From the NCBI GenBank assembly GCA_016722285.1, contig JADKGI010000001.1, forward strand, positions 868,001 through 932,000: a stretch of 64,000 bases of DNA, written 5' to 3'. The stretch comes from Saprospiraceae bacterium (GTDB lineage: Bacteria > Bacteroidota > Bacteroidia > Chitinophagales > Saprospiraceae). The position numbers and the translations under genes are program-made. The first letter of the stretch is position 1; each line of letters begins with the position of its first letter. Positions 35,545 to 44,684 of this stretch are shown piece by piece. The notes beneath the pieces are model-generated. The model searched no databases. It worked only from the letters and a program-made list of their open reading frames with translations, and was not told where the DNA came from.

Positions 35545-37005
35545 ATGCGGGTCAAATATTTGAGTTCATTTTTATTAATTCTTGTAATTTGCATTTCATG
35601 CCACAGATCTGCATTTATGTCAGAAGCTGATGTATTAAAATTCAGTTATAATCCTGCCACCGATACCATCAGAAAAGAGAAAAAAGAAATCCGGGGAGTT
35701 TGGCTGACCACAGTCAATAATTCCGATTGGCCTAAAACAAAAGGAAACATTAAAGCGCAGAAAAAAGAACTTATCCGGCTGCTGGATATGTGCAAAGAAC
35801 TGCACATCAATACTGTAATTCTCCAGATACGACCCACCGCAGACGCATTTCATCCTTCATCACTCGAGCCATGGTCTTATTATCTAACAGGGGAGCAGGG
35901 CAAAAATCCCGGATATGATCCCTTAAAATTTGCCATCGAAGAAGTGCATAAAAGGGGCATGGATTTCCACGCATGGCTCAACCCATATCGCATTGGATGG
36001 GACAGTATTCCATTAGCAAAAAATCATATTGCAGTTCGGTATCCATCCTGGGTGGTAAAATTTAAAAGAAACCAGTATTTCAATCCGGGTATCCCGGATG
36101 TACGACAGCACCTCAACAATGTAGTACACGAAATTGTCTCCAACTATGAAGTAGATGCGATCCATTTTGATGACTATTTTTATCCTTTCGGGTCTAAGGT
36201 GGAAGACCCTTTTGTTTTTAATGACAGTTTGGCGTATCAGCAATATGGAAATGGCAAAGATATCACTACCTGGCGAACAGATAATGTAAATACTATGGTA
36301 CAGGAAGTATATAATACGATAAAGAGTACCAAAAAGGAAGTGCTTTTCGGTATATCTCCGGCCGGAAGACGCGAAAACAGTATCGCTTTATATGCAGATC
36401 CATTCACCTGGCTTGAAAACAAATGGATAGATTATCTCGTGCCACAGGTTTATTGGGAATTCGGACATCCTGTGGCCGATTTCGGCAGATTGGCAGACTT
36501 TTGGGACGAAAATACGTTTGGAATATCCATGATCATCGGGATCCCGGCTTACCGGTTTAAGAACCCATCGACACCGGCATTCGCTTCACCAGAGCAAATA
36601 GGAAGACAAATCCAATATACACGTTTAAAAAATAATCTCCAGGGACACTTTTACTTCCGCACTGAAAGCCTTGCCAATCCTGAACTGAAGGCTTATCTGA
36701 AACCTCTGTATCCTTACCCGTCGTTGGTTCCGGATCTGAGACAATCCTCAAAGCCCCTGAGCTACCCACCTGCTGTTAAAATATCAGGCAGGAAAATTTC
36801 CTGGCCAAAAGCATCAGAAACGATAAAATATGCTGTTTATGTGATGGAAAGAGACACCATGGGTGGCAGCTCATTTACAGCACACTGTACTGACATCACC
36901 ACTAAAAGAAAATACAAAGGAGACAAAGGTAAAAGCTACTTTGTGACGGCAGTAGGTGTCGGCAATAACGAATCAATACCATCAAAGGTAATCACTATTA
37001 GGTAA
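35545..37005 (+). CDS. GHL10 (DUF187-type) glycoside-hydrolase-like lipoprotein
   Basis: A 486-residue cell-envelope protein. Its N-terminus is a lipoprotein signal ending in the lipobox VICISC. Residues ~45-370 form the GHL10/YddW domain, a TIM-barrel family related to glycoside hydrolases: EIRGVWLTTVNNSDWP, LHINTVILQIRPTADAFHPS, RGMDFHAWLNPYRI, YEVDAIHFDDYFYP and WIDYLVPQVYWEFG. The tail (about 390-486) looks like a fibronectin-III-type beta domain. Relatives are thought to cleave peptidoglycan- or glycan-related substrates at the surface; the true substrate is not evident. Complete and preceded by a good -7 element. Confidence 0.88.
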   Translation: MRVKYLSSFLLILVICISCHRSAFMSEADVLKFSYNPATDTIRKEKKEIRGVWLTTVNNSDWPKTKGNIKAQKKELIRLLDMCKELHINTVILQIRPTADAFHPSSLEPWSYYLTGEQGKNPGYDPLKFAIEEVHKRGMDFHAWLNPYRIGWDSIPLAKNHIAVRYPSWVVKFKRNQYFNPGIPDVRQHLNNVVHEIVSNYEVDAIHFDDYFYPFGSKVEDPFVFNDSLAYQQYGNGKDITTWRTDNVNTMVQEVYNTIKSTKKEVLFGISPAGRRENSIALYADPFTWLENKWIDYLVPQVYWEFGHPVADFGRLADFWDENTFGISMIIGIPAYRFKNPSTPAFASPEQIGRQIQYTRLKNNLQGHFYFRTESLANPELKAYLKPLYPYPSLVPDLRQSSKPLSYPPAVKISGRKISWPKASETIKYAVYVMERDTMGGSSFTAHCTDITTKRKYKGDKGKSYFVTAVGVGNNESIPSKVITIR

Positions 37006-37109
37006 TTCTTGTTAGGTGGATTCATACAATATTATCATCAGGTTGGGGCTTACAGATAGAATGATAAAAGTCAGAACAGCTTATTATTGGTATCCAGAGA
37101 GCATTTTTA

Positions 37110-37125
37110 GACATCTTACCGGTAA
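37110..37125 (+). repeat. REP-like repeat, upstream copy
   Basis: GACATCTTACCGGTAA, the same core as the four copies downstream of the transposase gene, lies 86 bases before that gene. The transposase is therefore bracketed by copies of its presumed target. Confidence 0.7.
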
Positions 37126-37210
37126 CTGTTTGTTGAGTTTAAAAATTAAGTGATCCCTTTCTTTCATATGAGATAAATATATTATTTTATTCCCGAAATA
37201 TGGATTCTGT

Positions 37211-37771
37211 ATGCAATTTTATGAAAATCAAATCTTCCATTTGTACAATCAGGGAAATAACCGAACTAAAATATTTTTCAGCCATGAAAATTATTTATTT
37301 TTTCTGAGAAAAGCGAGGGAATTCGTCTTACCTTATGCTGATATATTACCTTATTGCCTTATGCCAAACCATTTTCATATGCTGGTATATGTGAATAAAA
37401 TAGAAATTGAAATATCGAAAGATAAAATAAGGACTATCAATAAATCTATTGGCATTATGTTGATGTCATACACATCTGCAATAAATAAACAGGAAGGCAC
37501 ATCAGGGTCGCTATTCAGACAGCATTCGAAAATAAAAGATGGATGGGAGGACGATGCAAGGACCGTCGGAAGCAGATATGAAAAACTGATGTTTTCAGGG
37601 GACAATCTATACGGAAGAGTATGTTTTGAATATATCCACCATAATCCTGTGAAAGCCGGTCTTGTAAAAAACCCGGAGGAATGGCCATATTCTTCTGCCA
37701 GTGATTATAAAGGTATCCGCAATGGCACACTTTGCAATCAGAAAGTCGCAAAGAATCTGCTATTATTTTAA
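37211..37771 (+). CDS. REP-associated tyrosine transposase (RAYT, Y1/HUH family)
   Basis: A 186-residue single-strand DNA transposase-like protein of the IS200/IS605 Y1 superfamily. It has the metal-binding HUH in LPYCLMPNHFHMLVY (H54, H56), a candidate nucleophile Tyr in MSYTSAINK (Y87), GSLFRQH, and the RAYT-specific YIHHNPVKAGLV followed by WPYSSASDYKG and RNGTLCNQ. RAYTs are domesticated or chromosomal transposases linked to REP palindromes. Here copies of a GACATCTTACCGGTTA core flank the gene on both sides. The reading frame is intact. Neighbouring genes are unrelated, so it is a genomic insertion. Confidence 0.92.
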   Translation: MQFYENQIFHLYNQGNNRTKIFFSHENYLFFLRKAREFVLPYADILPYCLMPNHFHMLVYVNKIEIEISKDKIRTINKSIGIMLMSYTSAINKQEGTSGSLFRQHSKIKDGWEDDARTVGSRYEKLMFSGDNLYGRVCFEYIHHNPVKAGLVKNPEEWPYSSASDYKGIRNGTLCNQKVAKNLLLF

Positions 37772-37791
37772 CATCGGTACGATAGCTAAAA

Positions 37792-37996
37792 GACTTCTTA
37801 CCGGTTAGGGAGGCATCAGCTACGATGGCTAAGACATCCTGCCGGTTGGAGCCCAGCCCCAGATACGAGGGCTCAAAGACATCCTACCGGTTAGGGAGGC
37901 ATCAGGCACGATGGCTATAGGACATCTTACCAGTTAGCCCAGCTTAGCCGTGGGACCGTCTTTCAGCCGTCCAACGTCCTTGCCAAAATCGTTGGA
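37792..37996 (+). repeat. REP-like repeat array (four copies with hairpins)
   Basis: Four cores start at 37792 (GACTTCTTACCGGTTA), 37833 (GACATCCTGCCGGTTG), 37878 (GACATCCTACCGGTTA) and 37921 (GACATCTTACCAGTTA). Copies 1 and 3 are followed by GGGAGGCATCAG plus CACGATGGCTA-like sequence that folds into a near-perfect hairpin. Copy 2 is followed by GAGCCC (37848-37853) pairing with GGGCTC (37869-37874). A 7-bp inverted repeat TCCAACG/CGTTGGA (37970-37976 and 37990-37996) closes the array. The GC content is clearly above its surroundings. Confidence 0.85.
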
Positions 37997-38149
37997 AATT
38001 CACATCGCCACTTCACAAACACATATAGTAAATATCATATAGTCAATACTTAAAATATATATCCTTCTGAAAATAACGTAGAATAGATCTTCATCTAATA
38101 TTTAATAAAAATATCATTTTATAAAATATTATAAATCAATATTATATCT

Positions 38150-38157
38150 TATATTTG
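38150..38157 (+). promoter_or_regulatory. -7 element for the lamin-tail protein gene
   Basis: TATATTTG, exact to TAnnTTTG, 59 bases before the ATG. Confidence 0.4.
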
Positions 38158-38216
38158 TAAACATAAATTCAATAAAGAATTATATCATCTTTTTCAACTA
38201 CAAATCATATATAATC

Positions 38217-39305
38217 ATGCATAAAATTTTAATAATTGTAATTTTGTTGTTAAATCAATGCTTAAACTCTCAAGTTTTAATCTCTGAGATATATGGAGGT
38301 GGCGGAAATAGTGGTGCACCTTTTAAACAAGATTATATTTCTATTACAAATTATGGTAGCACAATTCAAAATATAAATGGTTGGTCATTGCAATATGCAG
38401 CTTCAGCAAGCAACTTCAATTCGATAGTTAATTTATCTGGAAATATTTCGCCAGGTGAAGTTATTTACATTTGTTATGCGTCTGGCGGTATGAATGGAGG
38501 TCCATTACCTTTTACTTGTAATTTTACATCTTCTACAAATTTAAATGGTACTGATGGCAAAGTTGCTCTTGCTAATAATATGACAACTGTTGATACCACA
38601 GCAGGCATGGTGACTCCGGGATCCGGAAACTATTTAAATGTGGTAGATTTTGTAGGTTATGGAAATAGTGCAAACCAGTATGAAGGGAGCGGACCAACAG
38701 CAAGACCATCAAATACTAAATCAGTAATAAGGATACAAGAAACCAACAATAATAGTAGTGACTTTACCACACAAACCTTAATGCCGGTAATAATTAAGGA
38801 ATATCAAATATATTTTAACAATAACAAAACCCACATTTCCTTCTCCACCGCCTCAGAAACCAACAACGATTACTTTACCATCGAAAGGGCTGCTGATGAC
38901 ATGTCCTTTGAAGCTATCGGCATGATCACCGGCGCCGGCAACAGCAATACTGAAATCAGGTATCAGTTTACCGATGACAAACCAATGAAGGGGATGAACT
39001 ACTATAGAATAAAACAGACGGATTTTGACGGCAAATTCACATATTCTGCTGTCAAATCTGTCCGGTATGATCGCGGAGAGCGGATATCGATAAGTCCGCA
39101 AATGACCGAAGGAAGGCTACACCTTACGACTACCTGGGAGGATTATACCATTAGTATCATAAACTCAGCCGGTCAGGAAATGAAAAGGTTTCCATCTATG
39201 TCTCTGAGTCAAAGCATATCTATAGACGAACTGCAAACAGGATTATATTTTCTCAGGGCAACTAATGGTGCTGAGATCGAGACCCTAAAGATTATTAAAA
39301 TTTGA
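38217..39305 (+). CDS. Secreted lamin-tail-domain protein with type IX sorting tail
   Basis: 362 residues with a signal peptide ending near NQCLNSQ. The lamin tail domain (LTD) follows at once: VLISEIYGGGGNSGAPFKQD, YISITNYGS, INGWSLQYA, and later DFVGYGNSA and EGSGPTARPSN. From about residue 195 there is a beta-sandwich typical of the region before sorting signals (FSTASETNNDYFTIERA, GMNYYRIKQTDFDGKFTYS). A C-terminal type A T9SS signal follows (ISIDELQTGLYFLRATNG). The protein should be exported through type IX secretion and anchored or released. LTD proteins can accompany extracellular nucleases, but no nuclease domain is here. The 5' half is visibly more AT-rich than the 3' half. Confidence 0.87.
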   Translation: MHKILIIVILLLNQCLNSQVLISEIYGGGGNSGAPFKQDYISITNYGSTIQNINGWSLQYAASASNFNSIVNLSGNISPGEVIYICYASGGMNGGPLPFTCNFTSSTNLNGTDGKVALANNMTTVDTTAGMVTPGSGNYLNVVDFVGYGNSANQYEGSGPTARPSNTKSVIRIQETNNNSSDFTTQTLMPVIIKEYQIYFNNNKTHISFSTASETNNDYFTIERAADDMSFEAIGMITGAGNSNTEIRYQFTDDKPMKGMNYYRIKQTDFDGKFTYSAVKSVRYDRGERISISPQMTEGRLHLTTTWEDYTISIINSAGQEMKRFPSMSLSQSISIDELQTGLYFLRATNGAEIETLKIIKI

Positions 39306-39522
39306 TCCGTTTTTATGACTTTAGGTAAGTTGGAGTGTAAGGGTTAACAATTTGGAGTTTGTTGAATATTTGTGATTTGACTTTTTTGCCACAAAGACTG
39401 AAATTAGCAAAGTACCATCAAGACCATAATTTTATCCCATCCCATTTTATCAATTGTAAAATTCATACATTTATTATCGTAATTTCACTCCTCAGTTTGT
39501 TTTCTGATTAAATGTTGTTGCC

Positions 39523-40974
39523 TTGCTGTTTAACTCCATCGATTTTGCCATTTTCCTCCCTGTAGTATTTTTGCTGTACTGGTTTGTTTTTCATCGCGAT
39601 CTCAAGAGGCAAAATACTTTTGTTGTAGTGGTAAGTTATGTCTTCTATGGCTGGTGGGATTACCGGTTTCTCAGTTTGCTTTTCATCAGTACAATGATAG
39701 ACTATCTGGTAGCCAAGGCTCTAATGAATTCGATCAAAACCAATCAAAGAAAAAACCTGCTTACACTGAGCCTGGTAGCCAATCTGGGTATCCTTGGATT
39801 TTTTAAGTATTATCATTTTTTTGTTGATGGTATTACGGATGCTTTTACTTTTTTTGGTTTTTCAGTTTCCGGTGCGTCGTGGCATATTATTCTTCCCGTT
39901 GGCATCAGTTTTTATACTTTTCAGTCGATGAGCTATACGATCGATGTATATCGACGCAAAATGACAGCCACGGACGATTTTATGGCATTTGCAGCTTATG
40001 TGAGCTTTTTCCCTCAGCTGGTAGCAGGCCCTATAGAACGGGCAAATCACCTGTTACCACAATTTATGGCTCATCGATCATTTGATTACGGCCTGGTAGT
40101 GAAAGGATGTCGGCAGATACTTTGGGGCCTGTTCAAAAAAATAGTCATTGCCGACAATTGTGCCATGCTGGCGGATCAGATTTTTGATAACCATACTTTA
40201 TACCCGGGGAGTACCTTGTTTTTAGGAGCTGTTTTCTTTTCATTTCAGATATACGGCGATTTTTCAGGGTATTCGGATATAGCCATCGGTACATCCGGAT
40301 TGTTTGGTTTTGACCTAAGGAAAAATTTTGCCTTCCCATATTTTTCCAGAGATGTGGCAGAGTTTTGGCGTCGGTGGCATATCTCTCTGTCCACGTGGTT
40401 CAGAGATTATGTCTATATACCACTGGGTGGGAATCATGGAAATAAATGGCGGAAAACCAGAAACATCTTGCTAGTCTTTATCATCAGTGGCTTCTGGCAT
40501 GGCGCAAATCTGACATTTATCGTATGGGGAGCGCTCAATGCCCTATTATTCCTTCCCCTGATGTTAGCCGGCAAAAACAGGCAAAACTTAAACATCATTG
40601 CTTTCGACAGGTATCTGCCAAACCTAAAAGAGACATTTCAAATGGTCTTCACTTTTTTATCAGTCACGCTGCTCTGGATACTTTTCAGGTCAGAAAGCTT
40701 GAGTAAAGCACAGGAAATATTATCAGAGATTTTTTCCCTTTCATTTTTTGTTGTGCCTGCCTTTGATCGTATTGGATTGGTCGCTTCTACTATGATACTC
40801 ATTCTCTTTTTTATGATTGTTGAATGGACAGGTCGGACACATCTATTTGCTATTGAGTACTTATTTTCAGGAAGAAATAAAGTAATAAGGTGGGGGTTTT
40901 ATTCTCTGCTGATAGCTTTGACAGGTGTATTTATGCAGACCGGCGGATCACCTTTTATCTACTTTCAATTCTGA
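39523..40974 (+). CDS. MBOAT family O-acyltransferase (AlgI-like)
   Basis: A 483-residue polytopic membrane protein that transfers acyl groups, usually acetyl, for extracellular polysaccharide or cell-wall O-acetylation. It starts MLFNSIDFAIFLPVVFLLYW, the classic AlgI/DltB-like opening, has YTIDVYRRKM, FPQLVAGPIERA, WRRWHISLSTWFRDYVYIPL and the catalytic-His region SGFWHGANLTFIVWG. The start codon is TTG 39523, chosen for the family match; a nearby ATG (39512) is out of frame. Its partner gene starts five bases after the stop. Confidence 0.92.
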   Translation: MLFNSIDFAIFLPVVFLLYWFVFHRDLKRQNTFVVVVSYVFYGWWDYRFLSLLFISTMIDYLVAKALMNSIKTNQRKNLLTLSLVANLGILGFFKYYHFFVDGITDAFTFFGFSVSGASWHIILPVGISFYTFQSMSYTIDVYRRKMTATDDFMAFAAYVSFFPQLVAGPIERANHLLPQFMAHRSFDYGLVVKGCRQILWGLFKKIVIADNCAMLADQIFDNHTLYPGSTLFLGAVFFSFQIYGDFSGYSDIAIGTSGLFGFDLRKNFAFPYFSRDVAEFWRRWHISLSTWFRDYVYIPLGGNHGNKWRKTRNILLVFIISGFWHGANLTFIVWGALNALLFLPLMLAGKNRQNLNIIAFDRYLPNLKETFQMVFTFLSVTLLWILFRSESLSKAQEILSEIFSLSFFVVPAFDRIGLVASTMILILFFMIVEWTGRTHLFAIEYLFSGRNKVIRWGFYSLLIALTGVFMQTGGSPFIYFQF

Positions 40975-40978
40975 CGGC

Positions 40979-41962
40979 ATGAGAGTATTTTTGATATCAA
41001 TTTTAAAATTCATATTGTTTACTGTTACATTCTATGTAGTATTTATTTGCATTTGGGGCACCATATTCCCCGCTTTCCTGCGACCTAATGTTCATAAAGC
41101 TGAGGATGTTTCCGGATTTACAAATATCAGGCTTGCCGAAGCAGCCATTGCAAAAAATGTTGATATTCTTTTTTTAGGGTCATCCAGAGCCTACCGTGCA
41201 TTTGACAATCGCATTTTTTCGCTATCCGGTTATAGTTCATTCAACCTCGGCACCAGCAATCAGACGCCTGTCCAATCTTTCTTTCTACTCAAAAAGTATT
41301 TTGCAAACCTTCAACCTAAGATGGTCATATTTGAGGTAAATCCAGATATCTTTTCTGGGGATGGCACAGAGTCAACAGTGGATCTCATTTCAAATACAAA
41401 ACCTGATATAAACTTACTGCTTATGGCCAGAGCTTCCAAAAATATTAAAGCATGGAACTCTTTTATATACTCATCCTTCAGTCATTTGATACAGAACAAA
41501 TTACCTCAACAGAAAAATAATACCCAAAACGACCTGCAATATATTAAAGGTGGTTTCGCCCGGACTTCTGATAACTTTTATCACACTAACAATGGAAACT
41601 ACTACTATTGCCATCTCAATATTAATCAATTGGTTGTTTTTGAAAAGATGATATTATTTCTAAAAAATAATGGCATTAGAACCATTCTTGTACAGGCACC
41701 AGTTGTGAAAAAACTGTACCTATCATGTGCCGAGAATGAAAGATTTGACTCCATCATGATTGCACATGGCGATTATTATAATTTCAATTTGACTTCTGTA
41801 CAATCAAAATTCACAAATAATCATGCCACCAGCGATGTTTTTTCAGATTATAAAATTACGGATACTATTTATTTTTCTGATGGTCAGCATTTGAATCAAA
41901 AAGGAGTCGTGTTTTTTAATCAAATGATATTGAATCTCTTGAAAAAACCCAATAATCAGTAA
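40979..41962 (+). CDS. SGNH-hydrolase-like membrane-anchored partner of the MBOAT protein
   Basis: 327 residues with one N-terminal membrane anchor (LISILKFILFTVTFYVVFIC) and an extracytoplasmic domain. Block I of an SGNH-type hydrolase or acyltransferase is visible as ILFLGSSRAYRAFD, and the paired Asp-His near the end as FSDGQHLNQKG. I infer an acetylesterase/transferase acting with the MBOAT protein, like the AlgI/AlgJ/AlgX or PatA/PatB pairs. The start at ATG 40979 follows the MBOAT stop by five bases; a longer frame to 40925 would overlap it and has no family support. The glycan substrate is unknown. Confidence 0.78.
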   Translation: MRVFLISILKFILFTVTFYVVFICIWGTIFPAFLRPNVHKAEDVSGFTNIRLAEAAIAKNVDILFLGSSRAYRAFDNRIFSLSGYSSFNLGTSNQTPVQSFFLLKKYFANLQPKMVIFEVNPDIFSGDGTESTVDLISNTKPDINLLLMARASKNIKAWNSFIYSSFSHLIQNKLPQQKNNTQNDLQYIKGGFARTSDNFYHTNNGNYYYCHLNINQLVVFEKMILFLKNNGIRTILVQAPVVKKLYLSCAENERFDSIMIAHGDYYNFNLTSVQSKFTNNHATSDVFSDYKITDTIYFSDGQHLNQKGVVFFNQMILNLLKKPNNQ

Positions 41963-42046
41963 CCAATATCGAAAGAAGTAATAGTTGAAAATGGGTAACC
42001 ATTCCATCAAAAGTTTTATGTAATCCCAACGACAAAAAATAAAAGA

Positions 42047-42562
42047 TCAAATGACAGCATAACCAAAAGATAATCTGGCTCTAATCAATGTAGTCGTAAA
42101 TTTCCTCAAATTAAGCCGCACTTCGATGTCAATCAATTCTTCACTCAGTATTTTTTTAAGCTCTGTTGTGCTGCTGAGCATTCTGAGCTGGGTTCCTGTA
42201 GTAAGAGGAACAATATCAAGATAATACATTTCACGTTTTAATGTTGGGTCTTTCTGAGATATGGCATAAACAGAAATCCTTTCTACAAAATCAAAATCCA
42301 GATCCTGAAACTTGGAAGCTATCAGACCTTTTGAAGCGAGTACATTCAGAATGGAAGATGTATCCACTCCTCTGTTATCAGCTGATTGTTTATAGAATGT
42401 AGGTACATTCCTGATGATAAAATAATGTGTTTCTATGGTGTTCAATCCGGATGGAATATCAAATTCTGCGTCAAGCGATACATCGTACCGTATGACTGTA
42501 TCTTTTTCACAGGAATAAAACATCAGGGTAATGAAAACCAAAAAAATGAAGTGTTTCAGCAT
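42047..42562 (-). CDS. Hypothetical lipoprotein
   Basis: 171 residues beginning with a lipoprotein signal (MLKHFIFLVFITLMFYSCEK) whose Cys follows a lipobox-like MFYS. The remainder (SLDAEFDIPSGLNTIETHYF, ISVYAISQKDPTLKREMYYL, ELIDIEVRLNLRKF) looks like a beta-rich domain. No family is recognised. It converges with the SGNH gene. Its location is probably the periplasmic face or the cell surface. Confidence 0.65.
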   Translation of the reverse strand: MLKHFIFLVFITLMFYSCEKDTVIRYDVSLDAEFDIPSGLNTIETHYFIIRNVPTFYKQSADNRGVDTSSILNVLASKGLIASKFQDLDFDFVERISVYAISQKDPTLKREMYYLDIVPLTTGTQLRMLSSTTELKKILSEELIDIEVRLNLRKFTTTLIRARLSFGYAVI

Positions 42563-42770
42563 TTTTACAGCTTAAAATAGTATCTTATTGTAACCAAAAA
42601 AATGAAAAATTATTGTTAATTGTGGAAAATAGAAATTTTGAATATCAATATTTTAAAATAAAAATGGGTATAAATGAAAATATTTTGCAATCCGACCTAT
42701 ATTGCGACAAAATACTTTGGTCCTTTTTTTGTTATAAAATATCCTGAATATCTAAATTATTACATCTAAT

Positions 42771-44684
42771 ATGGGAGAACAGAAGGTGTCTCTGGTGAAT
42801 GACCAGAAACAAATGCAGAAATTCGTAAAATCGCTTCTCAATGATGTGACCGCACTCGAGTATATGCTGGACAATGATTGGTTTGAGTCTGATATAGTGC
42901 GATTAGGGGCTGAACAGGAGATGGTCATGGTAGATAAGAGTACCTTCAAACCCTCTCTGGTAGCGATGGAGGCACTCGAAAAAATGCAGCACTACCCATG
43001 GGTAGAGACCGAATTGGCCAAGTTTAATCTGGAAACTAATATTGAGCCTCGGGTATTTGAAAAGGATTGCTTTACTCAACTCGAAAACGAAAATACAGAA
43101 AAACTCAATAAAATACAGGAAGTTCTGGACGGTATGAACACATCTATCGTTCTGACCGGAATTCTTCCTACACTTCGCAAATATCATTTGGAAATGGAAA
43201 ACCTGACTCCAAAGAAAAGATATTTTGCGCTGATGGAGTCACTTAACAAACAGCTGATCGGGCAGTCTTATGAACTCCGCATAGTGGGAATTGATGAATT
43301 ATTGGTTAAACACAGCTCACCACTTCTGGAGGCCAGCAATACCAGTTTTCAGGTTCACCTCCAGGTAGCCCCGTGCGACTTTGTCAAAATGTACAATATA
43401 GCTCAGGCACTGGCCGGCCCCATGATGGCCATTTCAGCCAATAGTCCGATTGTTTTTGGAAAAAGATTGTGGCATGAAACCAGGATAGCATTATTTCAGC
43501 AATCTCTCGACACCAGGACCTCGCATGATCATATGCGTGAGCGAAGCCCGAGAGTTAGTTTCGGACGCGATTGGTTGCATGATTCTATAATGGAGATTTA
43601 TAAGGAAGATATAGCCCGTTTCAGGGTTTTGCTCAGTAGTGATGTAGAGGAAGACTCCATAGATATGATAAAAAACAACAAAGTCCCTAAACTCCACGCA
43701 TTGCAGGTACATAACAGCACTGTATATAGATGGAATAGACCTTGTTATGGAATCAGCGAAAATGGAAAACCACACCTTAGAATAGAAAATCGAATCCTGC
43801 CAGCTGGTCCGACAGTACTGGATGAAGTAGCCAATGCTTGTTTCTGGCTCGGCTGCATGGTAGGTATGTCCATGGAAGTTGAGGATATTCGCACCAGAAT
43901 GTCTTTTGCTGATGCCAGAGACAATTTTGGAAAAGCGGCAAAATTTGGCATAGATTCAAAATTTACCTGGTTTTTTGACGAAAAGATATCCGCTGAACAA
44001 TTAATACTTCAGCTACTTCCCATCTCGCGCAAAGGACTTGAATCCAGAAATGTAGATGCCGCAGACATAGATAAATACCTGCACGTCATAGAGCAAAGAG
44101 CGGTCAAGAATATGACCGGAGCCCGGTGGATGTTGCGGGCATATACAAAGTTGCACGAAAATACCAATACAGACGAAGCGCTAAGTGTCCTTACTGCTAC
44201 CATGATTCAAAACCAGCAATCCAACAGACCTGTTCACGAATGGGAACTACCCAATCTGGATGATTTGAAAATGTACAGACCTGCACATCTCAAGGTTTCT
44301 GAATTTATGCTGACAGATCTCTATACGGTTCAAAAAGATGATATTGTGGATTTTGTTGCTGAATTGATGGATTGGAATACCATCCGATTTACGCCTGTGG
44401 AAGATACAAAAGGTAAATTGGTGGGACTGGTGACCGCAAGGCTTCTTCTGCGACACTTTATGAAAGCCAAACAAAGCAATTCTAAAAAGACTACCCTTGT
44501 CTCAGAAATTATGATTCATAATCCGGTCACTGTAAATCAGGATACCAATATACTGGAGGCAATGAAACTTATGCGCGAAAATAAGATCGGATGTCTTCCT
44601 GTTGTAAATGGAGATGAATTGGTGGGACTAATCTCAGAAATGGAGTTCCTTCGTATCACTGCCAGGCTAATAAACAGGGTGTAA
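42771..44684 (+). CDS. GCS2-type carboxylate-amine ligase fused to a CBS-domain pair
   Basis: A 637-residue cytosolic protein. Residues ~1-490 belong to the glutamate-cysteine ligase type 2 (YbdK-like ATP-grasp-related) family: RLGAEQEMVMVDKSTFKPS near 45, NLETNIEPRVFEKDC, NTSFQVHLQVAPCDFVKMYN, ANSPIVFGKRLWHETRIALF and PHLRIENRILPAGPT. The C-terminal ~145 residues form two CBS motifs (VSEFMLTDLYTVQKDDIV, KLVGLVTARLLLRHFMK; then VSEIMIHNPVTVNQDTNILE and GCLPVVNGDELVGLISEME). A nucleotide-sensing Bateman module on a peptide-bond ligase is unusual and suggests control by adenine nucleotides. Substrates are not known. Complete, monocistronic. Confidence 0.88.
   Translation: MGEQKVSLVNDQKQMQKFVKSLLNDVTALEYMLDNDWFESDIVRLGAEQEMVMVDKSTFKPSLVAMEALEKMQHYPWVETELAKFNLETNIEPRVFEKDCFTQLENENTEKLNKIQEVLDGMNTSIVLTGILPTLRKYHLEMENLTPKKRYFALMESLNKQLIGQSYELRIVGIDELLVKHSSPLLEASNTSFQVHLQVAPCDFVKMYNIAQALAGPMMAISANSPIVFGKRLWHETRIALFQQSLDTRTSHDHMRERSPRVSFGRDWLHDSIMEIYKEDIARFRVLLSSDVEEDSIDMIKNNKVPKLHALQVHNSTVYRWNRPCYGISENGKPHLRIENRILPAGPTVLDEVANACFWLGCMVGMSMEVEDIRTRMSFADARDNFGKAAKFGIDSKFTWFFDEKISAEQLILQLLPISRKGLESRNVDAADIDKYLHVIEQRAVKNMTGARWMLRAYTKLHENTNTDEALSVLTATMIQNQQSNRPVHEWELPNLDDLKMYRPAHLKVSEFMLTDLYTVQKDDIVDFVAELMDWNTIRFTPVEDTKGKLVGLVTARLLLRHFMKAKQSNSKKTTLVSEIMIHNPVTVNQDTNILEAMKLMRENKIGCLPVVNGDELVGLISEMEFLRITARLINRV

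Larger units (their letters stand above)
37772..38216. other. Non-coding stretch: REP array then AT-rich promoter region
   Basis: The first half holds the REP-like array (37792-37996). The second half is extremely AT-rich, with a -7 element (38150-38157) for the next gene. No coding frame is supported. Confidence 0.6.

Noticed and set aside
39512..39523. ATG at 39512 as start of the MBOAT gene
   Set aside because: It is out of frame with the family-matching sequence, which begins at the TTG at 39523.
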